Assembly: GCF_000426505.1 (NCBI RefSeq)
Contig: NZ_KE384531.1
Coordinates: 309,384 to 373,383, forward strand
Length of the DNA stretch: 64,000 nucleotides
Direction of reading: 5' to 3'
Source: Nisaea denitrificans DSM 18348
Lineage (GTDB): Bacteria; Pseudomonadota; Alphaproteobacteria; Thalassobaculales; Thalassobaculaceae
Position 1 is the first letter of the stretch, and each line of letters begins with the position of its first letter. A model generated the notes under the pieces. That model was not told the origin of the DNA, ran no database searches, and worked only from the letters and a program-made list of their open reading frames with translations. The position numbers were made by a program, and so were the translations under genes. Positions 35,764 through 45,016 of the stretch are shown here, piece by piece.

Positions 35764-36102
35764 ATGACGTACATCGTCAACGACCTGTGCATTAAGTGTA
35801 AATACACCGACTGTGTCGAAGTCTGTCCGGTTGACTGTTTTTATGAGGGCGAGAACATGCTCGTCATTCACCCGGACGAGTGTATCGACTGCGGTGTGTG
35901 CGAACCGGAATGCCCGGCCGAGGCGATTCTCCCGGACACGGAACCGGAAGCAGAGAGCTGGATTGAAATGAATCGGAAATATTCCGAGGAATGGCCGAAC
36001 ATCACCCGGAAGATCGACGCCATGCCCGATGCTGACGATTTTCAGCAGGTTAAGGGCAAGATGGAAAAGTTTTTTTCGCCCGCGCCGGGCAAGGGAGACT
36101 GA
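35764..36102 (+). CDS. fdxA: FdxA-type ferredoxin (3Fe-4S/4Fe-4S)
   Basis: 112 residues, the normal length. [21 protein letters not shown] and [20 protein letters not shown] hold the cysteines for the two clusters. The ATG at 35764 follows CCGGAG; an upstream in-frame codon at 35740 is less likely. It is a low-potential electron carrier. It lies just upstream of carD, a widespread alphaproteobacterial gene order. Confidence 0.96.
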   Translation: MTYIVNDLCIKCKYTDCVEVCPVDCFYEGENMLVIHPDECIDCGVCEPECPAEAILPDTEPEAESWIEMNRKYSEEWPNITRKIDAMPDADDFQQVKGKMEKFFSPAPGKGD

Positions 36103-36365
36103 GGCTAACCGTCACAAAACGGTAAGCCATGCGTTAAACGAAAGCAGGCCATGCGCCCGCAGACTCCCACTTTTATCGGATTTGTGATAAGGTCTATGAA
36201 TTCGGTGGGGCAAAACGTCTCGCCTCGCCGCCGTTTCCGCGAAGGTTTCGGACCATTCCGAGCGGTATCCGCAAAGACGGGCTGAGGCCTGCTTTTTAGC
36301 GATACCGGCGATTCCTTGCGCTTTACGCGTTTTACGTGGTCCTGACAAGTGAGAGAGACCGACTA

Positions 36366-36863
36366 ATGACAAAAAAAGTGGAGTTCAAGGCTGGGGATTT
36401 TGTGGTCTATCCGACTCATGGTGTCGGCAAGATCATTGGCACCGAGTCGCAGCAGATCGCGGGTACTGAGCTTGATCTTCTGGTGATCACCTTCGAGCAG
36501 GATCGCATGACGTTGCGTATCCCCGTTGGAAAAGCCAACGATTCCGGTCTGCGCCGGCTCAGCACGCGCAAGCAGATGGATGTCGCGCTCACGAAGCTGA
36601 AAGGCCGTGCACGCGTGCGACGTACCATGTGGTCCCGCCGCGCGCAGGAGTACGAAGCGAAGATCAATTCCGGCGATCCGGTATCCATCGCCGAAGTCGT
36701 GCGCGACCTGCGCCGCAACACCGGACAGGCCGATCAGTCCTACAGCGAACGCCAGATGTATCAGGCGGCGCTTGATCGTCTTGCCCGTGAGTTCGCAGCG
36801 ATTGAAAAAATCGATGAAGACGCGGCCACGGACCGGCTTGAAAAAATCATGGCAGCAGCCTGA
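36366..36863 (+). CDS. carD: CarD family transcriptional regulator
   Basis: 165 residues. The N-terminal RNA-polymerase-interacting domain is FKAGDFVVYPTHGVGKIIG through LVITFEQDRMTLRIPVGKA. A helical DNA-binding domain follows, with WSRRAQEYEAKINSGDPVSIAEVVRDL. CarD/CdnL binds the beta lobe of RNA polymerase and stabilises open complexes, particularly at rRNA promoters. The start is ATG 36366; GAGAGAGACC precedes it. The 263-bp gap upstream probably contains its own promoter, but I could not define one. Confidence 0.95.
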   Translation: MTKKVEFKAGDFVVYPTHGVGKIIGTESQQIAGTELDLLVITFEQDRMTLRIPVGKANDSGLRRLSTRKQMDVALTKLKGRARVRRTMWSRRAQEYEAKINSGDPVSIAEVVRDLRRNTGQADQSYSERQMYQAALDRLAREFAAIEKIDEDAATDRLEKIMAAA

Positions 36864-36896
36864 TCGGCTGTCGAAACTTCATTGTTTCGTGATTAC

Positions 36897-36926
36897 AGGC
36901 GGCGCCTCCGGTGCCGCCTGTTTCAT
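36897..36926 (+). terminator. Probable terminator after carD
   Basis: AGGCGGC / GCCGCCT form a 7-bp stem around a 9-nt loop, followed by GTTTCATTT. The U-tract is imperfect. Confidence 0.6.
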
Positions 36927-37006
36927 TTGTGCGGAACCCCGGATACAGCACAGGCGTTGGCGGCCGACGCTGAAATTGCTATCTGGAGTGTGGGAGCACA
37001 TCAGCA

Positions 37007-37858
37007 ATGTCAGATGCGGCACAGAACGTGATCCAGACCATCAGCCTTCCATACGGAACGGACAAGCGCTTCGCGATATTGCGCCGCTGCCGGAGAATTT
37101 GGACTATTGCCTCCATTCATGGCGACGTCGAACGGCTCAATGCTCTGCATGAGACGCTGACCAACCGCTATGAGGCGGGGGATCGCTTCGTCTACCTTGG
37201 GAATTATTACGGGTACGGGCCGGCAATTCTGGAAACGGTGGACGAATTACTGCGGTTCCGGCGGATCGTGCTGGCGCAGCCACCCTACACGCATCTCGAC
37301 GATATCGTGTATTTGCGCGGCCGCCAGGAAGAGATGTGGCGCAAGATGCTGCAGCTTCAGTTCTCCGGTGACTGTCAGGAGATCCTGGACTGGATGCTGG
37401 AGCGTGGTGCGGACGCGACCCTTGCGGCCTATGGCGGTCGCGCCTCTGACGCCCGCTCCGCCATCATGGAGGGATTGCTCGCCGTCAGCCGATGGACGGG
37501 GCAGCTGCGGCAGGCCATCCGGGGGCATTCCGGGCACAATGAATTCATGACCGGATTTCGCCGGGCTGCTTACACGGATGACGGTGCGCTTCTGTTTGTC
37601 AGCGGCGGGCTGGACCCGTCCAAAGATCTCAACGAACAGGAAGACGGGTTCTGGTGGAACAGCCAAGGCTTTACTGAAGCCGCCGAGTCCGGCTACCGGG
37701 GCTTCACAAGACTGGTCCGCGGATACGACGCGGCCCGGGAAGGCATCGTCGAGCATGAGGTGACGCTCAGCATCGACGGGGGCGCAGGATTTGGCGGACC
37801 GTTGAATGCCGTCTGCCTCGATGCCGCGGGCGCTATCGTCGATCAGATCAGCGCTTAG
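37007..37858 (+). CDS. Metallophosphatase-like protein lacking catalytic residues (pseudophosphatase)
   Basis: 283 residues aligned by eye to the PPP/calcineurin-like phosphatases. The canonical metal motifs are altered one by one: GDxHG becomes ASIHGD, GDxxDRG becomes LGNYYGYG, and GNHE becomes RGRQE. Thus the Asp, Asp and Asn-His metal ligands are missing while the surrounding strands and spacing remain (VYLGNYYGYGPAILETVDELL). Later segments FRRAAYTDDGALLFVSGGLD are kept. A binding or regulatory role is more likely than catalysis. It lies between carD and rpoH, about 140 bp after carD and 150 bp before rpoH. Confidence 0.72.
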   Translation: MSDAAQNVIQTISLPYGTDKRFAILRRCRRIWTIASIHGDVERLNALHETLTNRYEAGDRFVYLGNYYGYGPAILETVDELLRFRRIVLAQPPYTHLDDIVYLRGRQEEMWRKMLQLQFSGDCQEILDWMLERGADATLAAYGGRASDARSAIMEGLLAVSRWTGQLRQAIRGHSGHNEFMTGFRRAAYTDDGALLFVSGGLDPSKDLNEQEDGFWWNSQGFTEAAESGYRGFTRLVRGYDAAREGIVEHEVTLSIDGGAGFGGPLNAVCLDAAGAIVDQISA

Positions 37859-38008
37859 GTCCGGCCCCGGCGAATTTTCCATATCTGGTAGGCTCGCGGT
37901 TTTGTGATTCGATAGGAGTCGCCATAACCGTGCCGAAATGATCCGCTTTCCATGGGGGAGCGTATCCACTTGTGAGAAAACTCGCTGGTGCGGTCTGGAG
38001 ATGAAGCC

Positions 38009-38893
38009 ATGGCACATATTGACGATCCCGAAACCCGGCGCGCCAACGTCTCGTATATCAAGTCGAGCATGAACGAGCCGTTGCTTGAGCGGGAGGTTGA
38101 ATTCGAGCTCGCGAGAGCCTGGCGTGAAGATGGCTGCGAGAAGTCCCTGCATCTTATGGTCCGCTCCTACACCCGTCTGGTGGTCAGCTCCGCTACCCGC
38201 TACCGCAATTACGGCTTGCCGATCGGTGATCTGATCCAGGAAGGTAATATCGGCCTGATGCAGGCCGCTGCCCGGTTCGAGCCGGAGCGGGAGATTCGCT
38301 TTTCGACCTATGCAAGCTGGTGGATACGCTCAGCCATTCAGGATTATGTATTGCGGAACTGGTCCATCGTGCGGACCGGTACCACGGCGGCCCAGAAATC
38401 CCTTTTCTTCAACCTGCGGCGCCTCCGCGCGAAGATCCAGCAGGCTTCCGAAACCCTTTCTCCGGAGGAGCAGCGCGAGCGTATTGCGGCCGAACTTGGC
38501 GTTCCGCTGAAGGATGTCGAGACGATGGAGCAGCGCATGTCCGGCGCCGACCAGTCGCTGAACTCCACGATCGGGGAAAGTGGTGAGGATGAGTGGATGG
38601 AGATGCTGTCGGACGAACGCCCGACTCCGGAAACCATTGTTATCGGGATGCGGGATGCGGAAACCCGCTCAAAATGGCTGAAAGAAGCGCTTTCTGAGTT
38701 GAGCCCGCGCGAGCAGACCATCATAGAGCGCCGTCGGCTCGTTGATGATGGGGCAACGCTGGAAGAACTCGGGACGGTGCTCGGGGTCAGCAAGGAGCGC
38801 GTGCGGCAGCTTGAGCATCGCGCGTTGCTCAAGCTGAAGCAGCATATCAGCCGCAATGTCGATCGCAGTTCGGATCTCTATTCAGAGGCGTAA
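38009..38893 (+). CDS. rpoH: RNA polymerase sigma factor RpoH (sigma-32)
   Basis: 294 residues. Region 2 shows GLPIGDLIQEGNIGLMQAAARFEPEREIRFSTYASWWIRSAIQDYV. The RpoH box follows as QKSLFFNLRRLR. Region 4.2 is TLEELGTVLGVSKERVRQLEHRALLKLK. It directs heat-shock transcription. I chose ATG 38009 (MAHIDD) with GGAG upstream over the in-frame codon at 37988. htpG and the S4/Hsp15-type gene a few kilobases away are likely targets. Confidence 0.95.
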   Translation: MAHIDDPETRRANVSYIKSSMNEPLLEREVEFELARAWREDGCEKSLHLMVRSYTRLVVSSATRYRNYGLPIGDLIQEGNIGLMQAAARFEPEREIRFSTYASWWIRSAIQDYVLRNWSIVRTGTTAAQKSLFFNLRRLRAKIQQASETLSPEEQRERIAAELGVPLKDVETMEQRMSGADQSLNSTIGESGEDEWMEMLSDERPTPETIVIGMRDAETRSKWLKEALSELSPREQTIIERRRLVDDGATLEELGTVLGVSKERVRQLEHRALLKLKQHISRNVDRSSDLYSEA

Positions 38894-38902
38894 GGTCCGC
38901 CG

Positions 38903-40432
38903 TTATTGCGGACTGATCGTTTTCACGCGTGATCCGGACGTCGGCTGCTCGCCGCTTTCAAGGCCATTGATCATCCGGAAATACCGGACTTCATATCCCG
39001 GGAACGGGATGCTGCCTGCGAGCGATTGTTCCGACGCCGTTCCGTCATAGCGCATCACTTTTACGCGGTAGGGACGGATGCCAGCCCTTTCCTCCGCGGA
39101 AAGCGGACGGAAGCTGTAGGTTGTCCGTCGCATGTCTTCGTTCAGGGCACCCGCGCGCTGGCTCGGGATGAGAAACTGCATCCTGTAGAGCGTGTCTGCA
39201 TCATACCGAATGGCCACCAGCCGCAAGATGTAGGTGGCGCCGTTCTTTGCCGTGATTGCCAGCCAGCCGGTGGCCGCATCCATGCCATTGATCGCGATAT
39301 TTTCCAGATCGCGCACTGCCTGGCCCTTTGCCCAGCTATCCCGGATATAGCTGGCCGGGGCCTGTCCTGCGGATTTAGGCGCGGCGTCAAAAATGAACCG
39401 GGCGCCATTCGGATCTGCCGCCAGAACCCGCTGCGGCTGATTGTAGATCCGGAAATTCGGCGGCACCTCGAACTGGAAACTGAGGTCTTTGTGCAGGAAG
39501 GTCTGGCCGCGAATCATCCCTTCTTTCGGATCGCTTCCGAAGAGAACGCCGTCGACTTGGTCGAGGAACGGATCGCGCCCGACGATGGGGTTTGATACCG
39601 GCCGCACGCTGGCCGCAATGAGGGCTTTCTGCACGCGGTCGATGGTCCGCGGGTGCGTTGCCATCAGGTCGACGGCATCTGGGTCGTGATTGGCGCCGGC
39701 GATCTCCGCCTGGAGCCGGCTGGCGTTGCCCAGTTTCTGGAGAAAGCTTGCCATTGCAGCGGTTTCGTACCCGGATCGGCTGAGATAGCGCACCCCGAGG
39801 GTGTCGGCCTCGAATTCCTGATCCCGCGAGTAGCTTTTCAGATAGAGCTGCGATCCTAGTCCGGCGAGATCGGCGATTGCCTGGCTGTCCGTGAGGATGC
39901 CGAGGATCGCGGCGCCAAGCCCGATCGCCGTGCCGCGGCTGTAGCGCTCTGCGCTGTGGCGGGCTGTGACATGGCCGATTTCATGGGCAATAACACCGGC
40001 CAGTTCAGCTTCGTTCTCTGCCAGGGCAACCAGCCCGCGCGTGACGTAGACATAGCCGCCCGGTAGGGCGAAGGCATTGATATCAGGTGTGTTGAGCACC
40101 GTGAACGTGAAGTCCAGATTGGGCATCTCGGATGTGGCGGCGAGTTTATTGCCGATCCGGGTGACATAGGCCGCCAGCTCCGCGTCGTCATAGGCGCCGC
40201 CGAATTCCTGTTTGATCTGCGGGTCCTGTTCGCGCCCGACCTGACGTTCCTGTTCCGGAGACATGAAAGCCGTGAAGCTTTGTTCTCCGGTCGCTGGATT
40301 GGTGCTGCACCCGGAAAGGAGCGGCGTGGCCGTTGCGACGGAAAGCAGTATGGCGGCCGCCAAGCTGCGACGTGAGGCGGCAAACATAGGCCGGATCGAG
40401 TCAGGCAAAAGGCTCTCCATCGGTCGGATCAC
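38903..40432 (-). CDS. M48-family metalloprotease lipoprotein (BepA/YfgC-like)
   Basis: 509 residues. A lipoprotein signal ends in the lipobox LLSGC (Cys near 42). The zinc motif is AGVIAHEIGHVTARHS (HExxH), and the third ligand region is EFEADTLGVRYLSRSGY. The C-terminal ~200 residues do not show the TPR repeats of BepA; they are beta-rich instead (QFEVPPNFRIYNQPQ). It should act in the periplasm on outer-membrane proteins or stress-damaged substrates. The start could be GTG 40432, ATG 40420 or ATG 40387, all before the signal peptide. It converges on rpoH. Confidence 0.88.
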   Translation of the reverse strand: MIRPMESLLPDSIRPMFAASRRSLAAAILLSVATATPLLSGCSTNPATGEQSFTAFMSPEQERQVGREQDPQIKQEFGGAYDDAELAAYVTRIGNKLAATSEMPNLDFTFTVLNTPDINAFALPGGYVYVTRGLVALAENEAELAGVIAHEIGHVTARHSAERYSRGTAIGLGAAILGILTDSQAIADLAGLGSQLYLKSYSRDQEFEADTLGVRYLSRSGYETAAMASFLQKLGNASRLQAEIAGANHDPDAVDLMATHPRTIDRVQKALIAASVRPVSNPIVGRDPFLDQVDGVLFGSDPKEGMIRGQTFLHKDLSFQFEVPPNFRIYNQPQRVLAADPNGARFIFDAAPKSAGQAPASYIRDSWAKGQAVRDLENIAINGMDAATGWLAITAKNGATYILRLVAIRYDADTLYRMQFLIPSQRAGALNEDMRRTTYSFRPLSAEERAGIRPYRVKVMRYDGTASEQSLAGSIPFPGYEVRYFRMINGLESGEQPTSGSRVKTISPQ

Positions 40433-40456
40433 GGTTCCGGTGTCCGTTATGTTTAC

Positions 40457-41269
40457 CTATTCGCCCAGGAGTTCAAGTTGTTCGGGATGTGTGATTTCGA
40501 TCAACGGGCCGTTTTGCGGCTTGATCCATCCTCGACCGCGGACGGCTCGCCCGGAAAAGGCCTGGGGATCAATGCCGGCACGCTCGAATAGGCGGAGCGC
40601 GCGATGATCGATCCTGAAAGTGAAATCGGTCCGCCAGTCCGGGCCGAAATTGAGATAGACCACGTTGCGTACCCGTGCCGCGTCAACCACCCGTCCCTCG
40701 ACGATCTGGAAGCTGTCTATATCGTTCCAGGTCTCGGCCGGATTGCGGATGCGATAGTAGGGAAGGTCCCAGATGCCGCGCCGGTCAAGACGAGCGGCCC
40801 GTTCGAGTGCAAGCATTTCGCCGATCAGTTTCCGATTATCCTTGAAGCTGTAGACTCGAGCCATGCCCTTTGCCAACAATTCTCCCTGGATCCAGGTGCC
40901 GTCCGGCAGTGTGAGGTGGGCAAGATAACGCCGGTAACGATCTTCCCGTCGCCCGACGAAATGAAGTGAGACAGTATGGCTTCCGATCAGCGTCTGCAGA
41001 GCGGTACTGGATTCTTCGGCAAGCGGCCAGGTCTTGAAGCCTGCACGGCCGAGCGGCAGTTTTGGCGCCTGTATACCGACGAGGCGGACCTCCTTACCGG
41101 ATGCCAGCACCAGCGTGTCGCCGTCGACAATCTCCGTCACGGCCTGATCCTTGATGGTCGCGGCTGGTGCTGTTTGGGGCCACTCGATGGCCTGTGCGGC
41201 AGGTGTGCCGCAGAGAAGCAGACCGACGAAAAGCGCGAGGGAGCGGATCAGGGCGCGGGAAATGTTCAT
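40457..41269 (-). CDS. Secreted thermonuclease-family (SNase-like) protein
   Basis: 270 residues with a Sec signal (hydrophobic SLALFVGLLLCGTPAAQA). The SNase fold is visible in EIVDGDTLVLASGKEVRLVGIQAPK, EDRYRRYLAHLTLPDGTWIQGELLAKGMARVY and LERAARLDRRGIWD, containing the active-site Asp, Arg and Glu positions. The last ~90 residues (EGRVVDAARVRNVVYLNFG through GRGWIKPQNGPLIEITHPEQ) resemble an OB-fold extension. It probably degrades nucleic acid in the periplasm. It lies 24 bp upstream of the M48 gene on the same strand. Confidence 0.87.
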   Translation of the reverse strand: MNISRALIRSLALFVGLLLCGTPAAQAIEWPQTAPAATIKDQAVTEIVDGDTLVLASGKEVRLVGIQAPKLPLGRAGFKTWPLAEESSTALQTLIGSHTVSLHFVGRREDRYRRYLAHLTLPDGTWIQGELLAKGMARVYSFKDNRKLIGEMLALERAARLDRRGIWDLPYYRIRNPAETWNDIDSFQIVEGRVVDAARVRNVVYLNFGPDWRTDFTFRIDHRALRLFERAGIDPQAFSGRAVRGRGWIKPQNGPLIEITHPEQLELLGE

Positions 41270-41527
41270 GAGCTATCCGATCACGCCCATCGCACTGTCT
41301 CAAGAGCTAGAAGAGAATGCAGTTTTGTTGGGGGTAAAATGGTCGGATTGATTGTTTATTCGTCAGTGATGTAGGTTTTCGGTGAATGTTTCTTCCTGCG
41401 TGACCTCGACTATGTCGAGGCATTCGCCAAACGTACAAATTCGGGCAAGCTGCTTTTCCGCGCGGACATTTGCCGATGGGGATGACAATGCCTGAGTCGT
41501 ATAGCGTTTTAGCCTGCGGGAGTTGAT

Positions 41528-42478
41528 GTGTCGGACCGAGTTCTTTTCCCGAGGGTTGATGCACGCCGCAGCGGTTATTTGGCGGTAGACGAGCCGCACC
41601 GGCTTTATTGGGAGCAGGTGGGCAATCCTGACGGTATTCCGGTGGTGTTCCTGCATGGCGGTCCTGGCTCTGGTATTTCCGAAGCGCATCGCAGGTTTTT
41701 CGATCCTGAGCATTTCAACGTCCTGCTGTTCGATCAGAGGGGGACCGGGAAGTCGACGCCTCTGGCGGAGCTGACGGGCAATACAACGCAGGATCTTGTC
41801 GCGGATATTGAGCGCTTCCGGGAAATGCTCGGGGTGGAGCGATGGATCGTGTTCGGCGGTTCCTGGGGGAGCACCCTTGCGCTGGCATATGGCCAGGCGC
41901 ATCCGGAGCGCTGTCTCGGTTTCATCTTGCGAGGCATTTTTCTTGGTTCTGATGCCGAGCTCGACTGGTTCATGCATGGCATGGGTAAATTCTTCCCCGA
42001 AGCGGCACGGCGGTTTGAGCAGTTCCTGCCAGAGAGCGAGCGGGGCAATCTCCTGCACGCGTATCACCGCCGCTTGGTCGATTCCGATCCTGCCGTTCAT
42101 CTACCGGCGGCTGTGGTTTGGGCGGGGTATGAGGGGGCTTGTTCGACGCTGTTACCGTTGCCTGCCGTCGGGCAGGAAGATCCGGCGCGATCGCTTTCCC
42201 TGGCGCGCTTGGAAGCTCATTATTTCGTGAATCGGGTTTTCCTTGAGCCGGGTGAAATAATCAATCGCATCGACCGTATCGCGCATTTGCCCGCCACAAT
42301 CATTCAAGGGCGGTACGACGTGATTTGCCCGGTCGAAACGGCAGTCAGCCTTGCGTCTGCCTGGCCCGGTGCGATTCTTGAGGTCGTGACGGATGCCGGG
42401 CATTCGGCCATGGAGCCCGGTATCGCCAAGGGGCTTGTCGCGGCGCTGGATCGCTTGCGGAGATTTATCGGGACTTGA
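41528..42478 (+). CDS. pip: Proline iminopeptidase
   Basis: 316 residues, alpha/beta hydrolase of family S33. LHGGPGSG is the oxyanion segment, FGGSWGSTLALAYGQAHPE the nucleophile elbow, and GRYDVICP and VTDAGHS supply the Asp and His. It removes N-terminal proline from peptides in the cytoplasm. The start codon is GTG 41528 with CGGGAG 6 nt upstream. Confidence 0.94.
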   Translation: MSDRVLFPRVDARRSGYLAVDEPHRLYWEQVGNPDGIPVVFLHGGPGSGISEAHRRFFDPEHFNVLLFDQRGTGKSTPLAELTGNTTQDLVADIERFREMLGVERWIVFGGSWGSTLALAYGQAHPERCLGFILRGIFLGSDAELDWFMHGMGKFFPEAARRFEQFLPESERGNLLHAYHRRLVDSDPAVHLPAAVVWAGYEGACSTLLPLPAVGQEDPARSLSLARLEAHYFVNRVFLEPGEIINRIDRIAHLPATIIQGRYDVICPVETAVSLASAWPGAILEVVTDAGHSAMEPGIAKGLVAALDRLRRFIGT

Positions 42479-42529
42479 TGCGCGCGCAGGGCCGGTTATC
42501 ATGCCCGCGTTCCAAGTGGGGGGATCATT

Positions 42530-43042
42530 GTGCGTCAGTATTTGAGCTTCGCGATTGTGGCGATTGCAGCCTTGATTGCGATGGAAAGCGCCGTTCGTGC
42601 GCAGGAGCCGGCTTTCCTTTCCGTGGGTGCCGGCATCTACGATGTGAACGACAGCGAGACGACCGGGGAAGCCCGTGTTGAGTACCGCTTCTCGGAAGCG
42701 AACAAGCTCTGGCATTTCACACCATTCGTCGGGCTTATGGCGACTGCCGAGGGCGCGACATACGGATATGGCGGGATTGGGTTCGATATTTTCTTCGGTA
42801 ATCGCTGGGTTTTGACGCCGAACTTTGCGGTTGGCCTCTATGGCAACGGAGATGGCAAGGACCTTGGCCACGCTGTTGAGTTCCGGTCCGGGGTGGAGCT
42901 TGCCTACCGATTCAATGATCGTTCCCGTTTGGGCCTGACTTTCCATCACATCTCGAATGCGGGGCTGGACGAGCAGAACCCGGGAACGGAATCGGTGCTT
43001 CTGGTGTACTCGATCCCGTTCGACAAACTGTTCAGCGACTAG
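42530..43042 (+). CDS. PagL-like lipid A 3-O-deacylase
   Basis: 170 residues with a signal peptide (FAIVAIAALIAMESAVRA, cleavage before QEP). Alternating beta strands form a small outer-membrane barrel. The catalytic triad region is FHHISNAGLDEQNPGTES, with the His, Ser and Glu positions of PagL. It should remove the 3-linked acyl chain of lipid A and so soften host or stress responses. The start is GTG 42530 with GGGGGG upstream. Confidence 0.87.
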   Translation: MRQYLSFAIVAIAALIAMESAVRAQEPAFLSVGAGIYDVNDSETTGEARVEYRFSEANKLWHFTPFVGLMATAEGATYGYGGIGFDIFFGNRWVLTPNFAVGLYGNGDGKDLGHAVEFRSGVELAYRFNDRSRLGLTFHHISNAGLDEQNPGTESVLLVYSIPFDKLFSD

Positions 43043-43084
43043 CAGGCAAACGAAGGAAAGGTTTTTGAGCAGCCCGCCTTCCGG

Positions 43085-43522
43085 TCAGGGCTCAATGCCA
43101 CCTTCGCGGCACCAGGCCTTGAAGTTTTCAAAGCCGTTTTCATCGCTCGCATAGAGAACCTGATCGCGGTATTCGAGGTCGGAAGCATAGTCGACATCGC
43201 CGACAGGCTTTTTGGTTGCCAGATCAAGTTCGTTGCGGATCAGGATATCGGCGCGAAAACTGACTTCCCAGCCGTCCGCACCGGGCTTGATGAAGGAGCC
43301 CCGTCGGATCTCGTGAACGACAGTCTGCAGCCCGGTGATCTTTGTTTCCTGTTTGACCATTTCCTCGAATGCAGGGTCGAAGAACAGCGCCTGATAGCCC
43401 ATCAGCGCGATGGAAAACTCGTAGCCGTCTGCCTGGCGCGCATGGACGATCTGACCGATTGCATCAATGAAGTGAGGATCGGTAAGTCTCGGATAGTCTG
43501 CGCTGGTCCAACTAATACCCAT
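43085..43522 (-). CDS. Unknown small protein
   Basis: 145 residues, not recognised. No signal peptide or membrane segment. It is acidic, with mixed strands and helices (ADGYEFSIALMGYQALFF, DGWEVSFRADILIRNELDL, VLYASDENGFENFKAWCREGG). The ATG at 43522 has GGACGGA upstream. It converges with pagL and stands alone. GC and codon use resemble a native gene. Confidence 0.6.
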   Translation of the reverse strand: MGISWTSADYPRLTDPHFIDAIGQIVHARQADGYEFSIALMGYQALFFDPAFEEMVKQETKITGLQTVVHEIRRGSFIKPGADGWEVSFRADILIRNELDLATKKPVGDVDYASDLEYRDQVLYASDENGFENFKAWCREGGIEP

Positions 43523-43699
43523 TATTGTCCGTCCGAATGCTGTTTGCGGCTATCGTTCGCGTAACCCGGTATACCCTGTCCCGGGTACAATGAGAACGGA
43601 GCAAGAAGCGTGCCGCTAGCTTCTGGTGCTTTGTCGAAAGTTCTGGTAGAGTATATTAGATAGTATTTGCAACAAAAGCGTTGCGATTGAGGGGGCAAA

Positions 43700-43903
43700 A
43701 TGCGTCCATACACCAGATTGCTTGGCCTTTTGGTCATTCTTTTCGGCCTTTCCGGTTGTGCTGCGGCTGTTGTCGGCGGAGCTGCGTGGGTTGGCACGGA
43801 AGCTTATGCCGATAAAAATCCGTTCGAATATATGGCCGGTTTTTTTGAGCGCGATTGCGCCAACATGGCGATCTACGACCAACCACCGCGCTGCCGCCGT
43901 TAA
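43700..43903 (+). CDS. Small lipoprotein
   Basis: 67 residues. A short N-terminal hydrophobic stretch ends in the lipobox LSGC (Cys20), so the mature part is about 48 residues anchored in a membrane. It includes AAVVGGAAWVGTEAYADKNPF and a Cys at FERDCAN plus PPRCRR. Related small lipoproteins are common in alphaproteobacteria; the function is unknown. The ATG has GAGGGGGC upstream. Confidence 0.7.
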   Translation: MRPYTRLLGLLVILFGLSGCAAAVVGGAAWVGTEAYADKNPFEYMAGFFERDCANMAIYDQPPRCRR

Positions 43904-43969
43904 TAATCCCACCTTTTGCCTCCGGATTTTAACAGCTATCCTGCCGTCAAAAATCGGAGGACGGCATTC

Positions 43970-44713
43970 GTGGCATCGACAAACAAAACGGCATTCATCA
44001 GTGGCTCGGCGCGGAACATCGGGCGGGCCATCGCGCTCCGTCTGGCGCGAGACGGTTTCAATATCATCGTGAACGGAAGCCGTGACCGCGACGCTTGCGA
44101 GCGTGTGGCGGCCGAAGTCAAGGAAGTCGGCGTTGATGCCATGGTCGTCATGGGCAATGTCGGCAGCAGCGCCGATGTCCGCGCAATGGCCAGCGAGGCC
44201 CTCGAACGGTTTGGGCGAGTCGATGTCCTCGTCAATAATGCCGCGATCCGGCCGCAGAAGAAGCTTCTGGAGATGTCGGACGACGACTGGGACCAGGTTA
44301 TTTCCGTTGACCTGAACGGTGCCTTCTATCTCGCCCGCGCTTTTCTACCCGGGATGGTCGATGCGGGTTGGGGCCGGGTTGTGAATATGGCCGGGATGAA
44401 CGCTATTCACGGATATGCCGGCCGCGCGCCGGTGTCGGCCGCCAAACACGGGGTATGGGGCCTGACGAAGGCGCTGGGCAAGGAATTCGCCCCGGCAGGA
44501 ATTACCACGAACGTGATCTCGCCCGGCCCCATTCGTCCCGAAGAGACGGACTCGGAACATGCCGAACATATCCGTTCGCAGCTATCGCGCATCCCTGTTG
44601 GACGTCTGGGAGAGGCAAGTGAGATCGCCGCCGTGGTCTCTATGCTGTGCAGCGAAGAAGGTGGATTCGTCTGTAGTCAGATGATCGCGGTCAACGGAGG
44701 TACCGAGACGTAG
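43970..44713 (+). CDS. Short-chain dehydrogenase/reductase
   Basis: 247 residues. The NAD(P) motif is ISGSARNIGRAIA near residue 10, NNAAIRPQ near 85, and the catalytic segment NMAGMNAIHGYAGRAPVSAAKHGV. Here the usual YxxxK Tyr appears replaced (APVSAAKHG): the Lys is present but no Tyr lies four residues before it. Reduced or altered catalysis is therefore possible. The start is GTG 43970 with CGGAGGA upstream; an ATG-like longer frame from 43916 lacks a ribosome site. The substrate is unknown. Confidence 0.82.
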   Translation: MASTNKTAFISGSARNIGRAIALRLARDGFNIIVNGSRDRDACERVAAEVKEVGVDAMVVMGNVGSSADVRAMASEALERFGRVDVLVNNAAIRPQKKLLEMSDDDWDQVISVDLNGAFYLARAFLPGMVDAGWGRVVNMAGMNAIHGYAGRAPVSAAKHGVWGLTKALGKEFAPAGITTNVISPGPIRPEETDSEHAEHIRSQLSRIPVGRLGEASEIAAVVSMLCSEEGGFVCSQMIAVNGGTET

Positions 44714-45016
44714 TTCGGTTGAAATTCCAGCCGCTCAAGCGCGCGGAAGTTATTTCAAAATAATGATTCTTCCGATTTATGAATAATCCCTAAACGAATC
44801 CGCGTCTGATTCACACTCAAGTTGTGTATAATTACGTCAAGGCGGATGTTCTTTCGCGACGGTGAAGGGTAAAACTATATTCCGCTGTTCAGGTTTGGGA
44901 ACTTGCAGTTGAAACTGCAGGGTCATTATTTGGCTGGCGGCAGAACGCCGTGTGCTTGCGATCGACGGCGCTGGGAAATTGGCAATGCCGTTGAATTTGA
45001 GACGGGGTTATCAATT
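44714..45016. other. Intergenic region, AT-rich, with possible -10 box
   Basis: About 300 bp without a supported gene. A TATAAT at 44827-44832 is rightward but has no clear -35. Nothing else is recognised. Confidence 0.35.
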
